From NCBI GenBank assembly GCA_022577435.1, contig JAKOON010000114.1, positions 313,501 to 377,500 on the forward strand: a stretch of 64,000 nt of DNA, written 5' to 3'. Position 1 is the stretch's first letter; every line of letters begins with the position of its first letter. A program made the position numbers and the translations under genes. Below, piece after piece: positions 1-11,921 of the stretch. The DNA is from Embiotoca jacksoni. Its lineage: Eukaryota; Chordata; Actinopteri; Embiotocidae. The notes below the pieces were generated by a model, which was not told where the DNA came from, did not search any database, and saw nothing but the letters and a program-made list of their open reading frames with translations.

Positions 1-695
1 GAAACCAGAACTGAAGTAGCAGCAGAGAAGATGGTTGTTGGCTGAACCTCCGAGGACTCTGGACTCTGACGGTCTGCAGCTCCTTCAGGACAGTAAAACA
101 CGTCTTATATCTGTCTTTTATTACGTCAATCGAAAGCAACAGTTTCTGCTGAAGGTTAAAAACGAGCAGAACAGCTGATGATGGAGGAAGTTTACTTCAC
201 ATTAAACTGCATTAAAAACCACAAACAAATAAAAGTACACAAGTATCATCAGCAAAAACCACAACAGCAGTAAAAGAAGCTGTTCTGTAGAACGACTTTT
301 AGATTATTGATCCTGAGTCATTAAAGTCTGAGTCAGCGTTTTACTGTCGGAGCTGATTTCACTAATTCATTTTGTTAACATTTGTGTTTTATTTAAACTG
401 AATACTCAGATGGAGTTTAAAGCCGGGAAGTATTAAAGTAACTTCAAATTAACTGCAGTATCTACAGGGAAGGTAACAGCACAACAACTACATTTAATTA
501 CATTAAATTAAAATAGATTAAATTGAATTAGATTAAATTAAATTAAATTAGAGTTAATAAATTACATTGAATTAAATTAGTTTAAATAAAATAAATTACA
601 TTATATTAAGTTAAGTTCAGTTATCTTAAATTAAGTGAAATTAAACTAAACTAAATGAAGCTAGATGAAACTGCAGGTGTTGTCTCAGGTGTTAC
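1..695. other. Intron 1 (part) of the ENPP7-like gene, AT-rich
   Basis: This stretch lies downstream of the exon 1 splice donor of the minus-strand ENPP7-like gene, so it is intron sequence up to the window edge. Roughly 488-655 is a degenerate run of 5-bp ATTAA-like units on the plus strand. No exon was recognised in it; the next ENPP exon must lie outside the window. Confidence 0.6.
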
Positions 696-939
696 CGGTG
701 ATGGTGGTGAAGTGTGACGGTGATGTCATGGTCAGCATCGGGGGGGTGATGTACTTGGCCTTGACTCCGTCCACAGCGAGCCGGTCCAGGTGCGGCGTGT
801 CCACGTCCTGGTCGTAGTCCCACCGGAAGCCGTCGAAGGAGACGAGCAGCAGCTTCGTCTTCCTCGCCGTTGCCTTGCTCAGCGGCTTGCCGGCGGCGCA
901 GATCACCGCCGAGAGGACCAGGAGGAGCTGCAGCCTCAT
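696..939 (-). CDS. ENPP7-like ectonucleotide pyrophosphatase/phosphodiesterase, first coding exon (partial gene)
   Basis: The exon encodes about 81 residues. It opens with a signal peptide (MRLQLLLVLSAVICAAG) and continues into the start of the alkaline-phosphatase-like catalytic fold. LLLVSFDGFRWDY carries the first zinc-binding Asp, and MTSPSHFT holds the Thr expected to act as nucleophile (ENPP motif knowledge). SFDGFRWDYDQDVDTP and the TMTSP motif resemble ENPP7 (alkaline sphingomyelinase, an ectoenzyme) more than the ENPP1-3 TFPNHY form. I chose the ATG at 939 because it begins the signal peptide; upstream in-frame residues come from a repeat. The donor is the GT at 695-694, leaving phase 1. 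The rest of the gene lies left of the window. ENPP6 or another short ENPP remains possible. Confidence 0.8.
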
Positions 940-961
940 CTTCACCTTCTCTGAGAGCGAC

Positions 962-1036
962 TCGCACACCTGCTGCACACCTGTTGCACACCTGCTGCAC
1001 ACCTGTTGCACACCTGCTGCACACCTGTTGCACACC
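962..1036. repeat. 22-bp minisatellite just upstream of the ENPP7-like start codon
   Basis: About 3.5 copies of a unit reading CACACCTGCTG / CACACCTGTTG on the plus strand. It lies 23-97 bp upstream of the ENPP7-like ATG and so probably in its 5' UTR or core promoter. Each unit contains CACCTG, an E-box core. Confidence 0.8.
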
Positions 1037-1060
1037 TGAGGCCCCCTCCCTCCTGGGTTC

Positions 1061-1501
1061 AATGTGTAACCGCGGCGATAGAGATCTGCTGAGGAGCCGG
1101 GAAGGACGAGACCTTCGGCTGCAGATCATCGATCTTATCAGCGCTGATTCCATCCATCGGTGACCTGTGGACTCTGGCAGCTGCCACTTCCTGTCAGTCG
1201 CTCCGGTTCCCAACCTGAGGGTCAGGACCCTCCTGAGGTCCCTCAGGTAAAGGTGAGGGGTTGGCAGAAGAAGGTTTCAAGTAGAAAATCAATCATCTCA
1301 TCAAAGAATAAATCAGCTGAGTCTCTTCATCTGTTATTATTTCCTGTAAAATGTGCTGACTCGGCATTAATCTGATGTTCTGCTGACTCAGCATAACATC
1401 TGTCATCAAGGTGATCAGGGGGAGGGGGGGAGGGGACTAAACCTGATTTAAACCAGGTCTGCAGCAGGTTTAATGAATAACTGACTGCAGTGATTATCAC
1501 A
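1061..1501. other. Upstream flank of the ENPP7-like gene; no gene seen
   Basis: Probable promoter-proximal region of the minus-strand ENPP7-like gene. I see no convincing exon on either strand. A run of G near 1418-1433 and a duplicated tract reading CTGACTCGGCAT / CTGACTCAGCAT near 1357-1395 are the only structures noticed. Confidence 0.4.
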
Positions 1502-3241
1502 GCTGATCCATGACTGATCAATAACTGATCAACAACTGATCCATAACTGATCCATGACTGATCAATAACTGATCAACAACTGATCCATGACTGATCAATA
1601 ACTGATCAACAACTGATCCATAACTGATCCATGACTGATCAATAACTGATCCATGACTGATCAATAACTGATCAATAACTGATCCATGACTGATCAATAA
1701 CTGATCAACAACTGATCCATGACTGATCAATAACTGATCCATGACTGATCAATAACTGATCAATAACTGATCCATAACTGATCCATTACTGATCAACAAC
1801 TGATCCATAACTGATCAATAACTGATCCATTACTGATCCATAACTGATCAATAACTGATCAACAACTGATCCATGACTGATCAATAACTGATCCATGACT
1901 GATCAATAACTGATCAATAACTGATCCATAACTGATCCATGACTGATCAATAACTGATCCATAACTGATCCATGACTGATCAATAACTGATCCATGACTG
2001 ATCAATAACTGATCAATAACTGATCCATGACTGATCAATAACTGATCAATAACTGATCCATGACTGATCAATAACTGATCAACAACTGATCCATGACTGA
2101 TCAATAACTGATCCATGACTGATCAATAACTGATCAATAACTGATCCATAACTGATCCATTACTGATCAACAACTGATCCATAACTGATCAATAACTGAT
2201 CCATTACTGATCCATAACTGATCAATAACTGATCAACAACTGATCCATGACTGATCAATAACTGATCCATGACTGATCAATAACTGATCAATAACTGATC
2301 CATAACTGATCCATTACTGATCAACAACTGATCCATAACTGATCAATAACTGATCCATTACTGATCCATAACTGATCAATAACTGATCAACAACTGATCC
2401 ATAACTGATCAATAACTAATCCATAACTGATCCATTACTGATCCATAACTGATCAATAACTGATCCATAACTGATCCATTACTGATCCATAACTGATCAA
2501 CAACTGATCCATAACTGATCCATAACTGATCCATAACTGATCCATAACTGATCCATAACTGATCCATTACTGATCCATAACTGATCAACAACTGATCCAT
2601 AACTGATCAATAACTAATCCATAACTGATCCATAACTGATCCATTACTGATCCATAACTGATCAATAACTGATCCATAACTGATCCATAACTGATCAATA
2701 ACTGATCCATAACTGATCCATTACTGATCCATAACTGATCAACAACTGATCCATAACTGATCAATAACTGATCCATAACTGATCCATAACTGATCAATAA
2801 CTGATCCATAACTGATCCATTACTGATCCATAACTGATCCATAACTGATCAATAACTGATCCATAACTGATCCATAACTGATCCATTACTGATCAACAAC
2901 TGATCCATAACTGATCCATTACTGATCCATAACTGATCAATAACTGATCCATAACTGATCCATAACTGATCAATAACTGATCCATAACTGATCCATAACT
3001 GATCCATTACTGATCAACAACTGATCCATAACTGATCCATAACTGATCAACAACTGATCCATAACTGATCCATAACTGATCAATAACTGATCCATAACTG
3101 ATCCATAACTGATCAATAACTGATCAATAACTGATCCATAACTGATCCATAACTGATCAATAACTGATCCATAACTGATCAATAACTGATCCATAACTGA
3201 TCAATAACTGATCCATAACTGATCCATTACTGATCAATAAC
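1502..3241. repeat. 1.7-kb minisatellite, 11-bp unit (CTGATCCATAA / CTGATCAATAA)
   Basis: Roughly 158 head-to-tail copies of an 11-bp unit. Variants differ mainly at one or two positions (CCAT versus CAAT versus CAAC), and many units contain the palindrome TGATCA. Larger blocks recur, so a higher-order structure is likely. Because 11 is not a multiple of 3 and one strand lacks stops in some phases, the array throws up spurious short reading frames of the MDQLLISHGS type; these are not genes. Confidence 0.97.
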
Positions 3242-3689
3242 TCGACTTCCTGCTGAGTGAAGATGAAGGTTTCACTCTCAACGACTCTTTTTAAACATCA
3301 TGTTATGGTCGACATGTGACCGATTTGAGTGTCAGGCAGGAGGCGGGGCTAATTCAAACCACAGAACCAATCAAAAGCGAGGCTCAGAGTTTGCGCTCAT
3401 CCTATTGGACGAGTAGAGTCAAAGACATCTAATACATTTGATCTCAGTTTCTGTAACTGATGACAACTGCTAGTATTTTGTAATTTAATTATTTAATTTC
3501 ATGACAATGTCTGTTCACTCTGGAATTCTGGGAAATAAAAAAGATGTTTGAATAACTGAATCTGTAGTTTTTATATTAAAACTATAAATATCAAATACAA
3601 AGTTTATTTTGGAGGGAAATAATCAAATTACTGGACTGAAGTGGACAATTCGAGCCAGAAGGGGGCAGTAACAGACGTTTATGGATGCT
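3242..3689. other. Intergenic sequence between the 11-bp array and the mrps12 promoter
   Basis: AT-rich unique sequence without recognisable exons. It includes CCAAT-like ACCAATCA near 3366-3373 and ATTGG near 3403-3407, but their relation to either neighbouring gene is unclear. Confidence 0.4.
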
Positions 3690-3878
3690 GAAGACTGCCG
3701 AAGAAGAAGAAGAAGTACTTCCGGGTGGCGGCAGGTCACGCTGTGGTTTTTCGTCCTTGGCTGTTTTTTTATTTATCTAAAATGCGATAAATCGGTGAAA
3801 TTTCAAGACCTCGAAGTTCCGTTTCATTGACCGGACATCGTGACGTCGGAGGCGGTTTGTTCCGGTTCCTCTGAGCAG
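3690..3878 (+). promoter_or_regulatory. mrps12: Probable mrps12 promoter and 5' UTR exon
   Basis: A CTTCCGGG ETS-type site sits at about 3718-3725, typical of TATA-less promoters of mitochondrial and ribosomal genes (general knowledge). CpGs follow, and a good donor (CTGAGCAG|GTGAGA) occurs at 3878/3879. The next acceptor, ATTCAG|GG at 4343/4344, immediately precedes the mrps12 ATG. I infer a noncoding first exon ending at 3878; the transcription start itself cannot be seen. Confidence 0.55.
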
Positions 3879-3953
3879 GTGAGATAAACCTGCAGGTAAC
3901 CTCTGTGCTGGGAGCTAGCTGTTAGCCATTAGCCGCTGTCTGACATCTAATCA

Positions 3954-4083
3954 GACGTGATCAATAATGAGCACGTGAACAAACGTGATCAATAATGAGC
4001 ACGTGAACAAACGTGATCAATAATGAGCACGTGAACAAACGTGATCAATAATGAGCACGTGAACAAACGTGATCAATAATGAG
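3954..4083. repeat. 28-bp tandem repeat, each unit with a CACGTG E-box
   Basis: Between four and five copies of a unit containing ACGTGATCAATAATGAGC followed by ACGTGAACAA. Perfect CACGTG palindromes occur at 3972, 4000, 4028 and 4056, spaced 28 bp. The array lies in the inferred 5' UTR intron of mrps12. Confidence 0.92.
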
Positions 4084-4345
4084 TGACGATGTTAGCAGCA
4101 GCTTACAGTGCAGCCACCGTTGCACCAGACTCCATTTAACAAAACGGGACATTTTAGAGTTCCTGTTCCCTCAGAACCGGGGATCCGGTCCTGGACCGGG
4201 GATCCGGTTCGTGCGAGACATCGTTAAAACCTTTAAAGGTCCATCTTCACATCGGCCGGTGTGTTTCTGACAACTTGTTATTTGAAGTCGGTTTTACATT
4301 TGATTTCCTTCACTGATGTTCACGAAGTGTTTCTGTGATTCAGGG

Positions 4346-7300
4346 ATGACGTCGTTGTGGAGCTTCAGACCGGTGATGACGTCACTGTTTCGAGGTGAGT
4401 TACCTGCACACATCCAACGACGTTCAGATATCACGCATTCTCTGTTGTATTTCATTACATATTAAAGTTCACCAGATTTTATAAATGATAGTTTCAGCTG
4501 ATGTGACTTCTGCTTCCCGGCAGGCGTTCCTGTCTGAGAACTTCGTGCTTCTCCTCTCAGCTCTCAGTAAACTCATAACTTTTAATAATCAAACAATAAA
4601 TCTACAGGCAGATAAACCTGCTTATTGTAACCTTGTTCCTCTGTAAATGTCTGAAAACTCGACTCTGTAATTTACAACCTGAACCGTCAGACCCGATCAC
4701 GTCTGTTCAGATTCTTGAATTATTCCAGCAGGTCGGAGAGGGTTGGGTTAAAAGAGGGTCAGAGAGGGTCAGAGAGGATTAGAGAGGGTCAGAGAGGATT
4801 AGAGAGGATCAGAGAGGATTAGAGAGGATTAGAGAGGATCAGAGAGGATTAGAGAGGATCAGAGAGGATTAGAGAGGATTAGAGAGGGTCAGAGAGGATT
4901 AGAGAGGATTAGAGAGGGTCAGAGAGGATTAGAGAGGATCAGAGAGGATTAGAGAGGATTAGAGAGGGTCAGAGAGGATTAGAGAGGGTTAGAGAGGGTC
5001 AGAGACGATTAGAGAGGGTCAGAGAGGGTCAGAGAGGATTAGAGAGGGTCAGAGAGGATTAGAGAGGGTCAGAGAGGGTCAGAGAAGATTAGAGAGGGTC
5101 AGAGAGGGTTAGAGAGGGTCAGAGAGGATTAGAGAGGGTTAGAGAGGGTCAGAGACGATTAGAGAGGGTCAGAGAGGATTAGAGAGGATCAGAGAGGATT
5201 AGAGAGGATTAGAGAGGGTCAGAGAGGATTAGAGAGGATCAGAGAGGATTAGAGAGGATTAGAGAGGGTCAGAGAGGATTAGAGAGGGTTAGAGAGGGTC
5301 AGAGACGATTAGAGAGGGTCAGAGAGGATTAGAGAGGATTAGAGAGGGTCAGAGAGGATTAGAGAGGGTCAGAGAGGATTAGAGAGGATCAGAGAGGATT
5401 AGAGAGGATTAGAGAGGGTCAGAGAGGATTAGAGAGGATTAGAGAGGGTCAGAGAGGATTAGAGAGGATCAGAGAGGATTAGAGAGGATTAGAGAGGGTC
5501 AGAGAGGATTAGAGAGGGTTAGAGAGGGTCAGAGACGATTAGAGAGGGTCAGAGAGGATTAGAGAGGATTAGAGAGGGTCAGAGAGGATTAGAGAGGGTC
5601 AGAGAGGGTCAGAGAAGATTAGAGAGGGTCAGAGAGGGTTAGAGAGGGTCAGAGAGGATTAGAGAGGGTTAGAGAGGGTCAGAGACGATTAGAGAGGGTC
5701 AGAGAGGATTAGAGAGGATCAGAGAGGATTAGAGAGGATTAGAGAGGGTCAGAGAGGATTAGAGAGGATCAGAGAGGATTAGAGAGGATTAGAGAGGGTC
5801 AGAGAGGATTAGAGAGGGTTAGAGAGGGTCAGAGACGATTAGAGAGGGTCAGAGAGGATTAGAGAGGATTAGAGAGGGTCAGAGAGGATTAGAGAGGGTC
5901 AGAGAGGGTCAGAGAAGATTAGAGAGGGTCAGAGAGGATTAGAGAGGGTCAGAGAGGATTAGAGAGGGTCAGAGAGGATTAGAGAGGGTCAGAGAGGGTC
6001 AGAGAAGATTAGAGAGGGTCAGAGAGGATTAGAGAGGATTAGAGAGGGTCAGAGAGGATTAGAGAGGATTAGAGAGGGTCAGAGAGGATTAGAGAGGATT
6101 AGAGAGGGTCAGAGAGGATTAGAGAGGGTCAGAGAGGATTAGAGAGGGTCAGAGAGGATTAGAGAGGGTTAGAGAGGGTCAGAGACGATTAGAGAGGGTC
6201 AGAGAGGATTAGAGAGGATTAGAGAGGGTCAGAGAGGATTAGAGAGGATTAGAGAGGGTCAGAGAAGATTAGAGAGGGTCAGAGAGGATTAGAGAGGGTT
6301 AGAGAGGGTCAGAGAGGATTAGAGAGGGTCAGAGAGGGTCAGAGAAGATTAGAGAGGGTCAGAGAGGATTAGAGAGGGTTAGAGAGGGTCAGAGAGGATT
6401 AGAGAGGGTCAGAGAGGATCAGAGAGGATTAGAGAGGGTCAGAGAGGATTAGAGAGGGTCAGAGAGGGTCAGAGAAGATTAGAGAGGGTCAGAGAGGATT
6501 AGAGAGGATTAGAGAGGGTCAGAGAGGATTAGAGAGGATTAGAGAGGGTCAGGATTAGAGAGGGTCAGAGAGGATTAGAGAGGGTCAGAGAGGTTTAGAG
6601 AGGGTTAGAGAGGGTCAGAGACGATTAGAGAGGGTCAGAGAGGGTCAGAGAAGATTAGAGAGGGTCAGAGAGGATTAGAGAGGGTTAGAGAGGGTCAGAG
6701 AGGATTAGAGAGGGTCAGAGAGGATCAGAGAGGATTAGAGAGGGTCAGAGACGATTAGAGAGGATTAGAGAGGATTAGAGAGGGTCAGAGAGGGTCAAAG
6801 AGGGTCAGAGAGGATTAGAGAGGGTCAGAGAGGATTAGAGAGGATTAGAGAGGGTCAGAGAGGGTCAGAGAGGATTAGAGAGGATTAGAGAGGGTCAGAG
6901 AGGATTAGAGAGGATTAGAGAGGATTAGAGAGGGTCAGAGAGGATTAGAGAGGGTTAGAGAGGGTCAGAGAGGATTAGAGAGGGTCAGAGAGGATTAGAG
7001 AGGATTAGAGAGGGTCAGAGAGGATTAGAGAGGATTAGAGAGGGTCAGAGAGGATTAGAGAGGGTCAGAGAGGGTTAGAGAGGATTAGAGAGGGTCAGAG
7101 AGGATTAGAGAGGGTTAGAGAGGATTAGAGAGGGTCAGAGAGGGTCAGAGAGGATTAGAGAGGATTAGAGAGGGTCATAGAGAGGATTAGAGAGGATTAG
7201 AGAGGATCAGAGAGGATTAGAGAGGGTCAGAGAGGATTAGAGAGGATTAGAGAGGGTCAGAGAGGATTAGAGAGGGTTAGAGAGGATTAGAGAGGGTCAG

Positions 7301-10300
7301 AGAGGATTAGAGAGGATTAGAGAGGGTCAGAGAGGATTAGAGAGGATTAGAGAGGGTCAGAGAGGGTCAGAGAAGATTATAGAGGGTCAGAGAGGATTAG
7401 AGAGGGTTAGAGAGGATTAGAGAGGGTCAGAGAGGATTAGAGAGGATTAGAGAGGGTCAGAGAGGGTCAGAGAAGATTAGAGAGGATCAGAGAGGATTAG
7501 AGAGGGTCGGAGAGGGTCAGAGAGGATTAGAGAGGGTCGGAGAGGATTAGAGAGGATTAGAGAGGGTTAGAGAGGATTAGAGAGGGTCAGAGAGGATTAG
7601 AGAGGGTTAGAGAGGGTTAGAGAGGATTAGAGAGGATTAGAGAGGATTAGAGAGGGTCAGAGAGGATTAGAGAGGGTCGGAGAGGGTCAGAGAGGATTAG
7701 AGAGGGTCGGAGAGGATTAGAGAGGATTAGAGAGGGTTAGAGAGGATTAGAGAGGATTAGAGAGGATTAGAGAGGGTCAGAGAGGATCAGAGAGGATTAG
7801 AGAGGGTCAGAGAGGGTCAGAGAGGGTCAGAGAGGGTTAGAGAGGATTAGAGGGGGTCGGAGAGGGTTAGAGAGGGACAGAGAGGATTAGAGAGGATTAG
7901 AGAGGATTAGAGAGGATTAGAGAGGATTAGAGAGGGTCAGAGAGGATTAGAGAGGATTAGAGAGGATTAGAGGGGGTCAGAGAGGGTCAGAGAGGGTCAG
8001 AGAGGATTAGAGAGGGTCAGAGAGGGTCAGAGAAGATTAGAGAGGGTCGGAGAGGATTAGAGAGGATTAGAGAGGATTAGAGAGGGTTAGAGAGGGTCAG
8101 AGAGGATTAGAGAGGGTCAGAGAGGGTCAGAGAAGATTAGAGAGGGTCGGAGAGGATTAGAGAGGATCAGAGAGGATTAGAGAGGGTTAGAGAGGGTCAG
8201 AGAGGATTAGAGAGGGTCGGAGAGGGTCAGAGAGGATTAGAGAGGGTCGGAGAGGATTAGAGAGGATTAGAGAGGATTAGAGAGGGTCAGAGAGGATTAG
8301 AGAGGATTAGAGAGGGTCAGAGAGGATTAGAGAGGATTAGAGAGGGTCAGAGAGGGTCAGAGAGGATTAGAGAGGATTAGAGAGGGTCAGAGAGGATTAG
8401 AGAGGGTCAGAGAGGATTAGAGAGGATTAGAGAGGGTCAGAGAGGATTAGAGAGGATTAGAGAGGATTAGAGAGGGTCAGAGAGGGTCAGAGAGGGTCAG
8501 AGAGGGTTAGAGAGGATTAGAGGGGGTCGGAGAGGGTTAGAGAGGGACAGAGAGGATTAGAGAGGATTAGAGAGGATTAGAGAGGATTAGAGAGGGTCAG
8601 AGAGGATTAGAGAGGATTAGAGAGGATTAGAGGGGGTCAGAGAGGGTCAGAGAGGGTCAGAGAGGATTAGAGAGGGTCAGAGAGGGTCAGAGAAGATTAG
8701 AGAGGATCAGAGAGGATTAGAGAGGGTCGGAGAGGGTCAGAGAGGATTAGAGAGGGTCGGAGAGGATTAGAGAGGATTAGAGAGGGTTAGAGAGGATTAG
8801 AGAGGGTCAGAGAGGATTAGAGAGGGTCGGAGAGGGTCAGAGAGGATTAGAGAGGGTCGGAGAGGATTAGAGAGGATTAGAGAGGATTAGAGAGGGTCAG
8901 AGAGGATTAGAGAGGGTCGGAGAGGGTCAGAGAGGATTAGAGAGGGTCGGAGAGGATTAGAGAGGATTAGAGAGGATTAGAGAGGGTCAGAGAGGGTCAG
9001 AGAGGATTAGAGAGGGTCGGAGAGGGTCAGAGAGGATTAGAGAGGGTCGGAGAGGATTAGAGAGGATTAGAGAGGGTCAGAGAGGATTAGAGAGGATTAG
9101 AGAGGGTCAGAGAGGATTAGAGAGGGTCAGAGAGGGTCAGAGAGGATTAGAGAGGATTAGAGAGGGTCAGAGAGGATTAGAGAGGGTCAGAGAGGATTAG
9201 AGAGGATTAGAGAGGGTCAGAGAGGATTAGAGAGGATTAGAGAGGGTTAGAGAGGATTAGAGAGGGTCAGAGAGGATTAGAGAGGATTAGAGAGGATTAG
9301 AGAGGGTCAGAGAGGATTAGAGAGGATTAGAGAGGGTCAGAGAGGGTCAGAGAGGGTCAGAGAGGGTTAGAGAGGATTAGAGAGGGTCAGAGAGGATTAG
9401 AGAGGATTAGAGAGGGTCAGAGAGGATTAGAGAGGATTAGAGAGGATTAGAGGGGGTCAGAGAGGGTCGGAGAGGATTAGAGAGGGTCAGAGAGGATTAG
9501 AGAGGGTCAGAGAGGGTCAGAGAGGGTCAGAGAGGATTAGAGAGGATTAGAGAGGGTCAGAGAGGATTAGAGAGGGTTAGAGAGGATTAGAGAGGGTTAG
9601 AGAGGATTAGAGAGGGTTAGAGAGGGTTAGAGAGGGTCAGAGAGGATTAGAGAGGATTAGAGAGGGTTAGAGAGGATTAGAGAGGGTTAGAGAGGATTAG
9701 AGAGGATTAGAGAGGGTTAGAGAGGATTAGAGAGGGTCAGAGAGGATTAGAGAGGGTTAGAGAGGATTAGAGAGGATTAGAGAGGGTCAGAGAGGGTTAA
9801 AGACGATTAGAGCGGGTCAGAGAGGATTAGAGAGGGTCAGAGAGGGTCGGGCTCTGCGCTGCGGCGGATCAGTGAACTGTGCGAGGGGGCGGGGCCTCTT
9901 CCACAGCGTAAAGCTTTTAATGTGAAAGTTCTGGAGAAAGTTCTGAGTCCGTGTTGCCTGTTAAACCCTCCGCAGCCTCACAGCATGCCTCTGCCTGGAC
10001 CGGGCCGCTCCTCTCCAGAACCATGGCCACCCTCAACCAGATGCACCGCCAGGGGAAACCCAAACCGACTCCCAAATCCGTCGGCGCTACGTTCGGCCGG
10101 CCGCAGCTCAAAGCGGTGATCCTGAAGACGATGATCCGCAAACCCAAGAAGCCCAACTCGGCCAACAGGAAGTGCGCTCGCGTGCGTCTATCCAACGGGA
10201 AGGAGGTGGTGGTGTTCATCCCCGGGGAGGGACACAACCTGCAGGAGCATAACGTGGTTCTGGTTCAGGGCGGCCGGACCCAGGACCTGCCGGGGGTCAA

Positions 10301-10358
10301 ACTCACCGTGGTGAGAGGGAAGTACGACTGCGCTCACGTGGTGAAGAAGAAGCAATGA
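4346..10358 (+). CDS. mrps12: Mitochondrial small ribosomal subunit protein uS12m (MRPS12)
   Basis: Two coding exons, 4346-4394 and 9976-10358, join in phase 1 to give 143 residues (human is about 138). Exon 1 encodes a basic, Ser/Thr-rich mitochondrial presequence (MTSLWSFRPVMTSLFR). Exon 2 holds the end of the presequence, then the S12 core from MATLNQMHRQ. The universal decoding-centre loops are present: KPNSANRKC and GGRTQDLPGVK, followed by VVRGKYDCAHV at the C-terminus. The product sits in the 28S mitoribosome decoding centre. Acceptor 9976 was preferred to the AG eight bases downstream because only it keeps frame. An AATAAA signal lies at 10555-10560. Oddity: the 5.6-kb intron between the presequence and the core is mostly one satellite array. 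Confidence 0.95.
4738..9849. repeat. 5.1-kb minisatellite, 10-bp purine-rich unit (AGAGAGGATT / AGAGAGGGTC), in mrps12 intron
   Basis: About 510 copies of a decamer with three main variants ending GGATT, GGGTC and GGGTT, and rarer CGATT, AGATT and GGTCGG forms. Recurring blocks of about 60-130 bp suggest higher-order duplication. The sense strand of mrps12 is the purine-rich strand. The array fills nearly the whole coding intron, ending about 125 bp before the exon 2 acceptor. Confidence 0.98.
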
Positions 10359-11564
10359 AGAAGAGAAAAATCAAATCAGACTTTCCAGAAGTATGTGGAT
10401 ACCTGAGGGTTGTCACAGAGCCTCCTGCTCCCCCTGCTCCTCCTCATCCTGCTCCTCCTCATCCTGCTCCAGAGGTTTCAGGTCTGGTTCTTAATGAAAA
10501 GACAGTCAGTTTCTTTGTTGATCATCAGGAAACATGGAGGATCTGTGTGACTAAAATAAAAACAAACATGTTTCATCTTCATCTGTTAAAGCTGCGAGTC
10601 TTTATTTTTATTGTTTATTATATTTCTGAACTGTTTGATTAAAGCCTCTCTGAGTTTGAGTCATTTTATTTTGTCGTACAGGATTTTGACTGAAATAAAT
10701 AAAGGGAGATATGTTATTTAAACAGCAGTAAAAAAAAAAAAAAAAAAATCGGTTTAATTATTCATTTATTTAATTTAGGTGAAGCTTTGTCTGAATAAAA
10801 AAGTCCAAAGATTCAGTTTTCAGTGTTTTACAAACACAAACATGAAATAATCCGTGTTTTTGTGGTAATTGCAGATTAATGATCCAGTTAAATGTGAAGT
10901 TCGAGGTGTCCTGTTGTTGTAGTTCCTCCTCCAGCCAGCGGCGGCAGCACTGAGTGAGGGAGGCTCGGTCGCCATGCTTGATCTTGGATGGAGATCACTG
11001 CTGCGGTTCGTCTCCTTCTTCCCGCCCTGATATGGACCTGAACCCGCCGAGAGGCCGGGCAGCGGTCCGCCTCCGCTGCGGGGGTTCAGCGCTTCAGAGT
11101 CGGTTCTAAAATGACCGTAATCCGTATTAAACCGGGAAGACCGGAGCGGGACCGGCGCAGCCTTCCGGGACCGGGTGACGTACTGTGACGTCTCCCTCAG
11201 AGCTAACTAGCATTAGCAGAGTCACGTTGACCTAAAGTTACACAATCGTCAGTTTTTAGTTGTTTTTTTGTCGTTTCCGGTCTTTGTTTCGTCTCCAGCA
11301 GCTGAACATTTAATTTCGGCTCGACTTTGATCTTTTATGAGGAAACTTTCCCGCGCAGCTCTGTGTTCTCAGTTCTGCCCTGCAGGGGGCGCCGGAGACA
11401 AAGACTCCAGACGATGAGGCTGCTGAGGAGGCAACGGTCTCCTCTCCGTCAGGGGGCGTGGTCATGGACCCGGTGGGCGGGGCCTGGTCTGTGTGAGCTG
11501 CAGGATAAAAGCTGGTCCTGTCAGGGTTCAGGTCCAGACTGCAGCGGCATCACACCCTGTCAAC
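10359..11564 (+). other. mrps12 3' UTR, intergenic sequence and tmem116 5' region
   Basis: The mrps12 3' UTR runs to the AATAAA at 10555-10560 and possibly to ATTAAA near 10638. An A tract lies at 10731-10748. From about 10920 to 11230 the sequence becomes GC-rich with many CpGs, as expected for the tmem116 promoter. An ATG at 11414 opens a frame that overlaps the tmem116 start out of frame, so it would be an upstream ORF if transcribed. No other gene is visible here. Confidence 0.5.
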
Positions 11565-11882
11565 ATGTGGACTGGGACCAACAGATCGGAGGACAACACG
11601 ACCGGCGCCGAGGACTGGACCCAGGTGAGTTCCCACGGACAGACTGGGAGACAGGGGACAGGTTAGTCTCCACGGAGAGACAGACTGAGAGACATTATTG
11701 TTCTTATAATTGCAGGTTAATAAACATAAATATTAACATTTAATTTCCTGTCTGAGTTTCATCAGATATTTTACATTCAACTTCAGATCCTCCAGTAAAT
11801 GTACTCAGTTACTCTCATCAATAAATACACAAATATTTAAATCAATAAAGATACTTTTTAGTCTTTTATTATGAAATACATA

Positions 11883-11921
<39 letters not shown>

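Noticed and set aside
1518..3194. Serial minus-strand frames reading MDQLLISHGS
   Set aside because: They are translations of the 11-bp satellite with no codon bias, domains or splice context.
1502..3241. CRISPR-like direct repeats
   Set aside because: Units are contiguous 11-mers without unique spacers, and the window is vertebrate nuclear DNA.
4079..4270. Short plus-strand frame beginning MSDDVSSSLQ upstream of mrps12
   Set aside because: No homology, lies in the inferred 5' UTR intron and starts in the E-box repeat.
4738..9849. Interstitial telomere
   Set aside because: Units read AGAGAGGGTTAG/GGATTAG, not TTAGGG; no telomeric hexamer tract is present.
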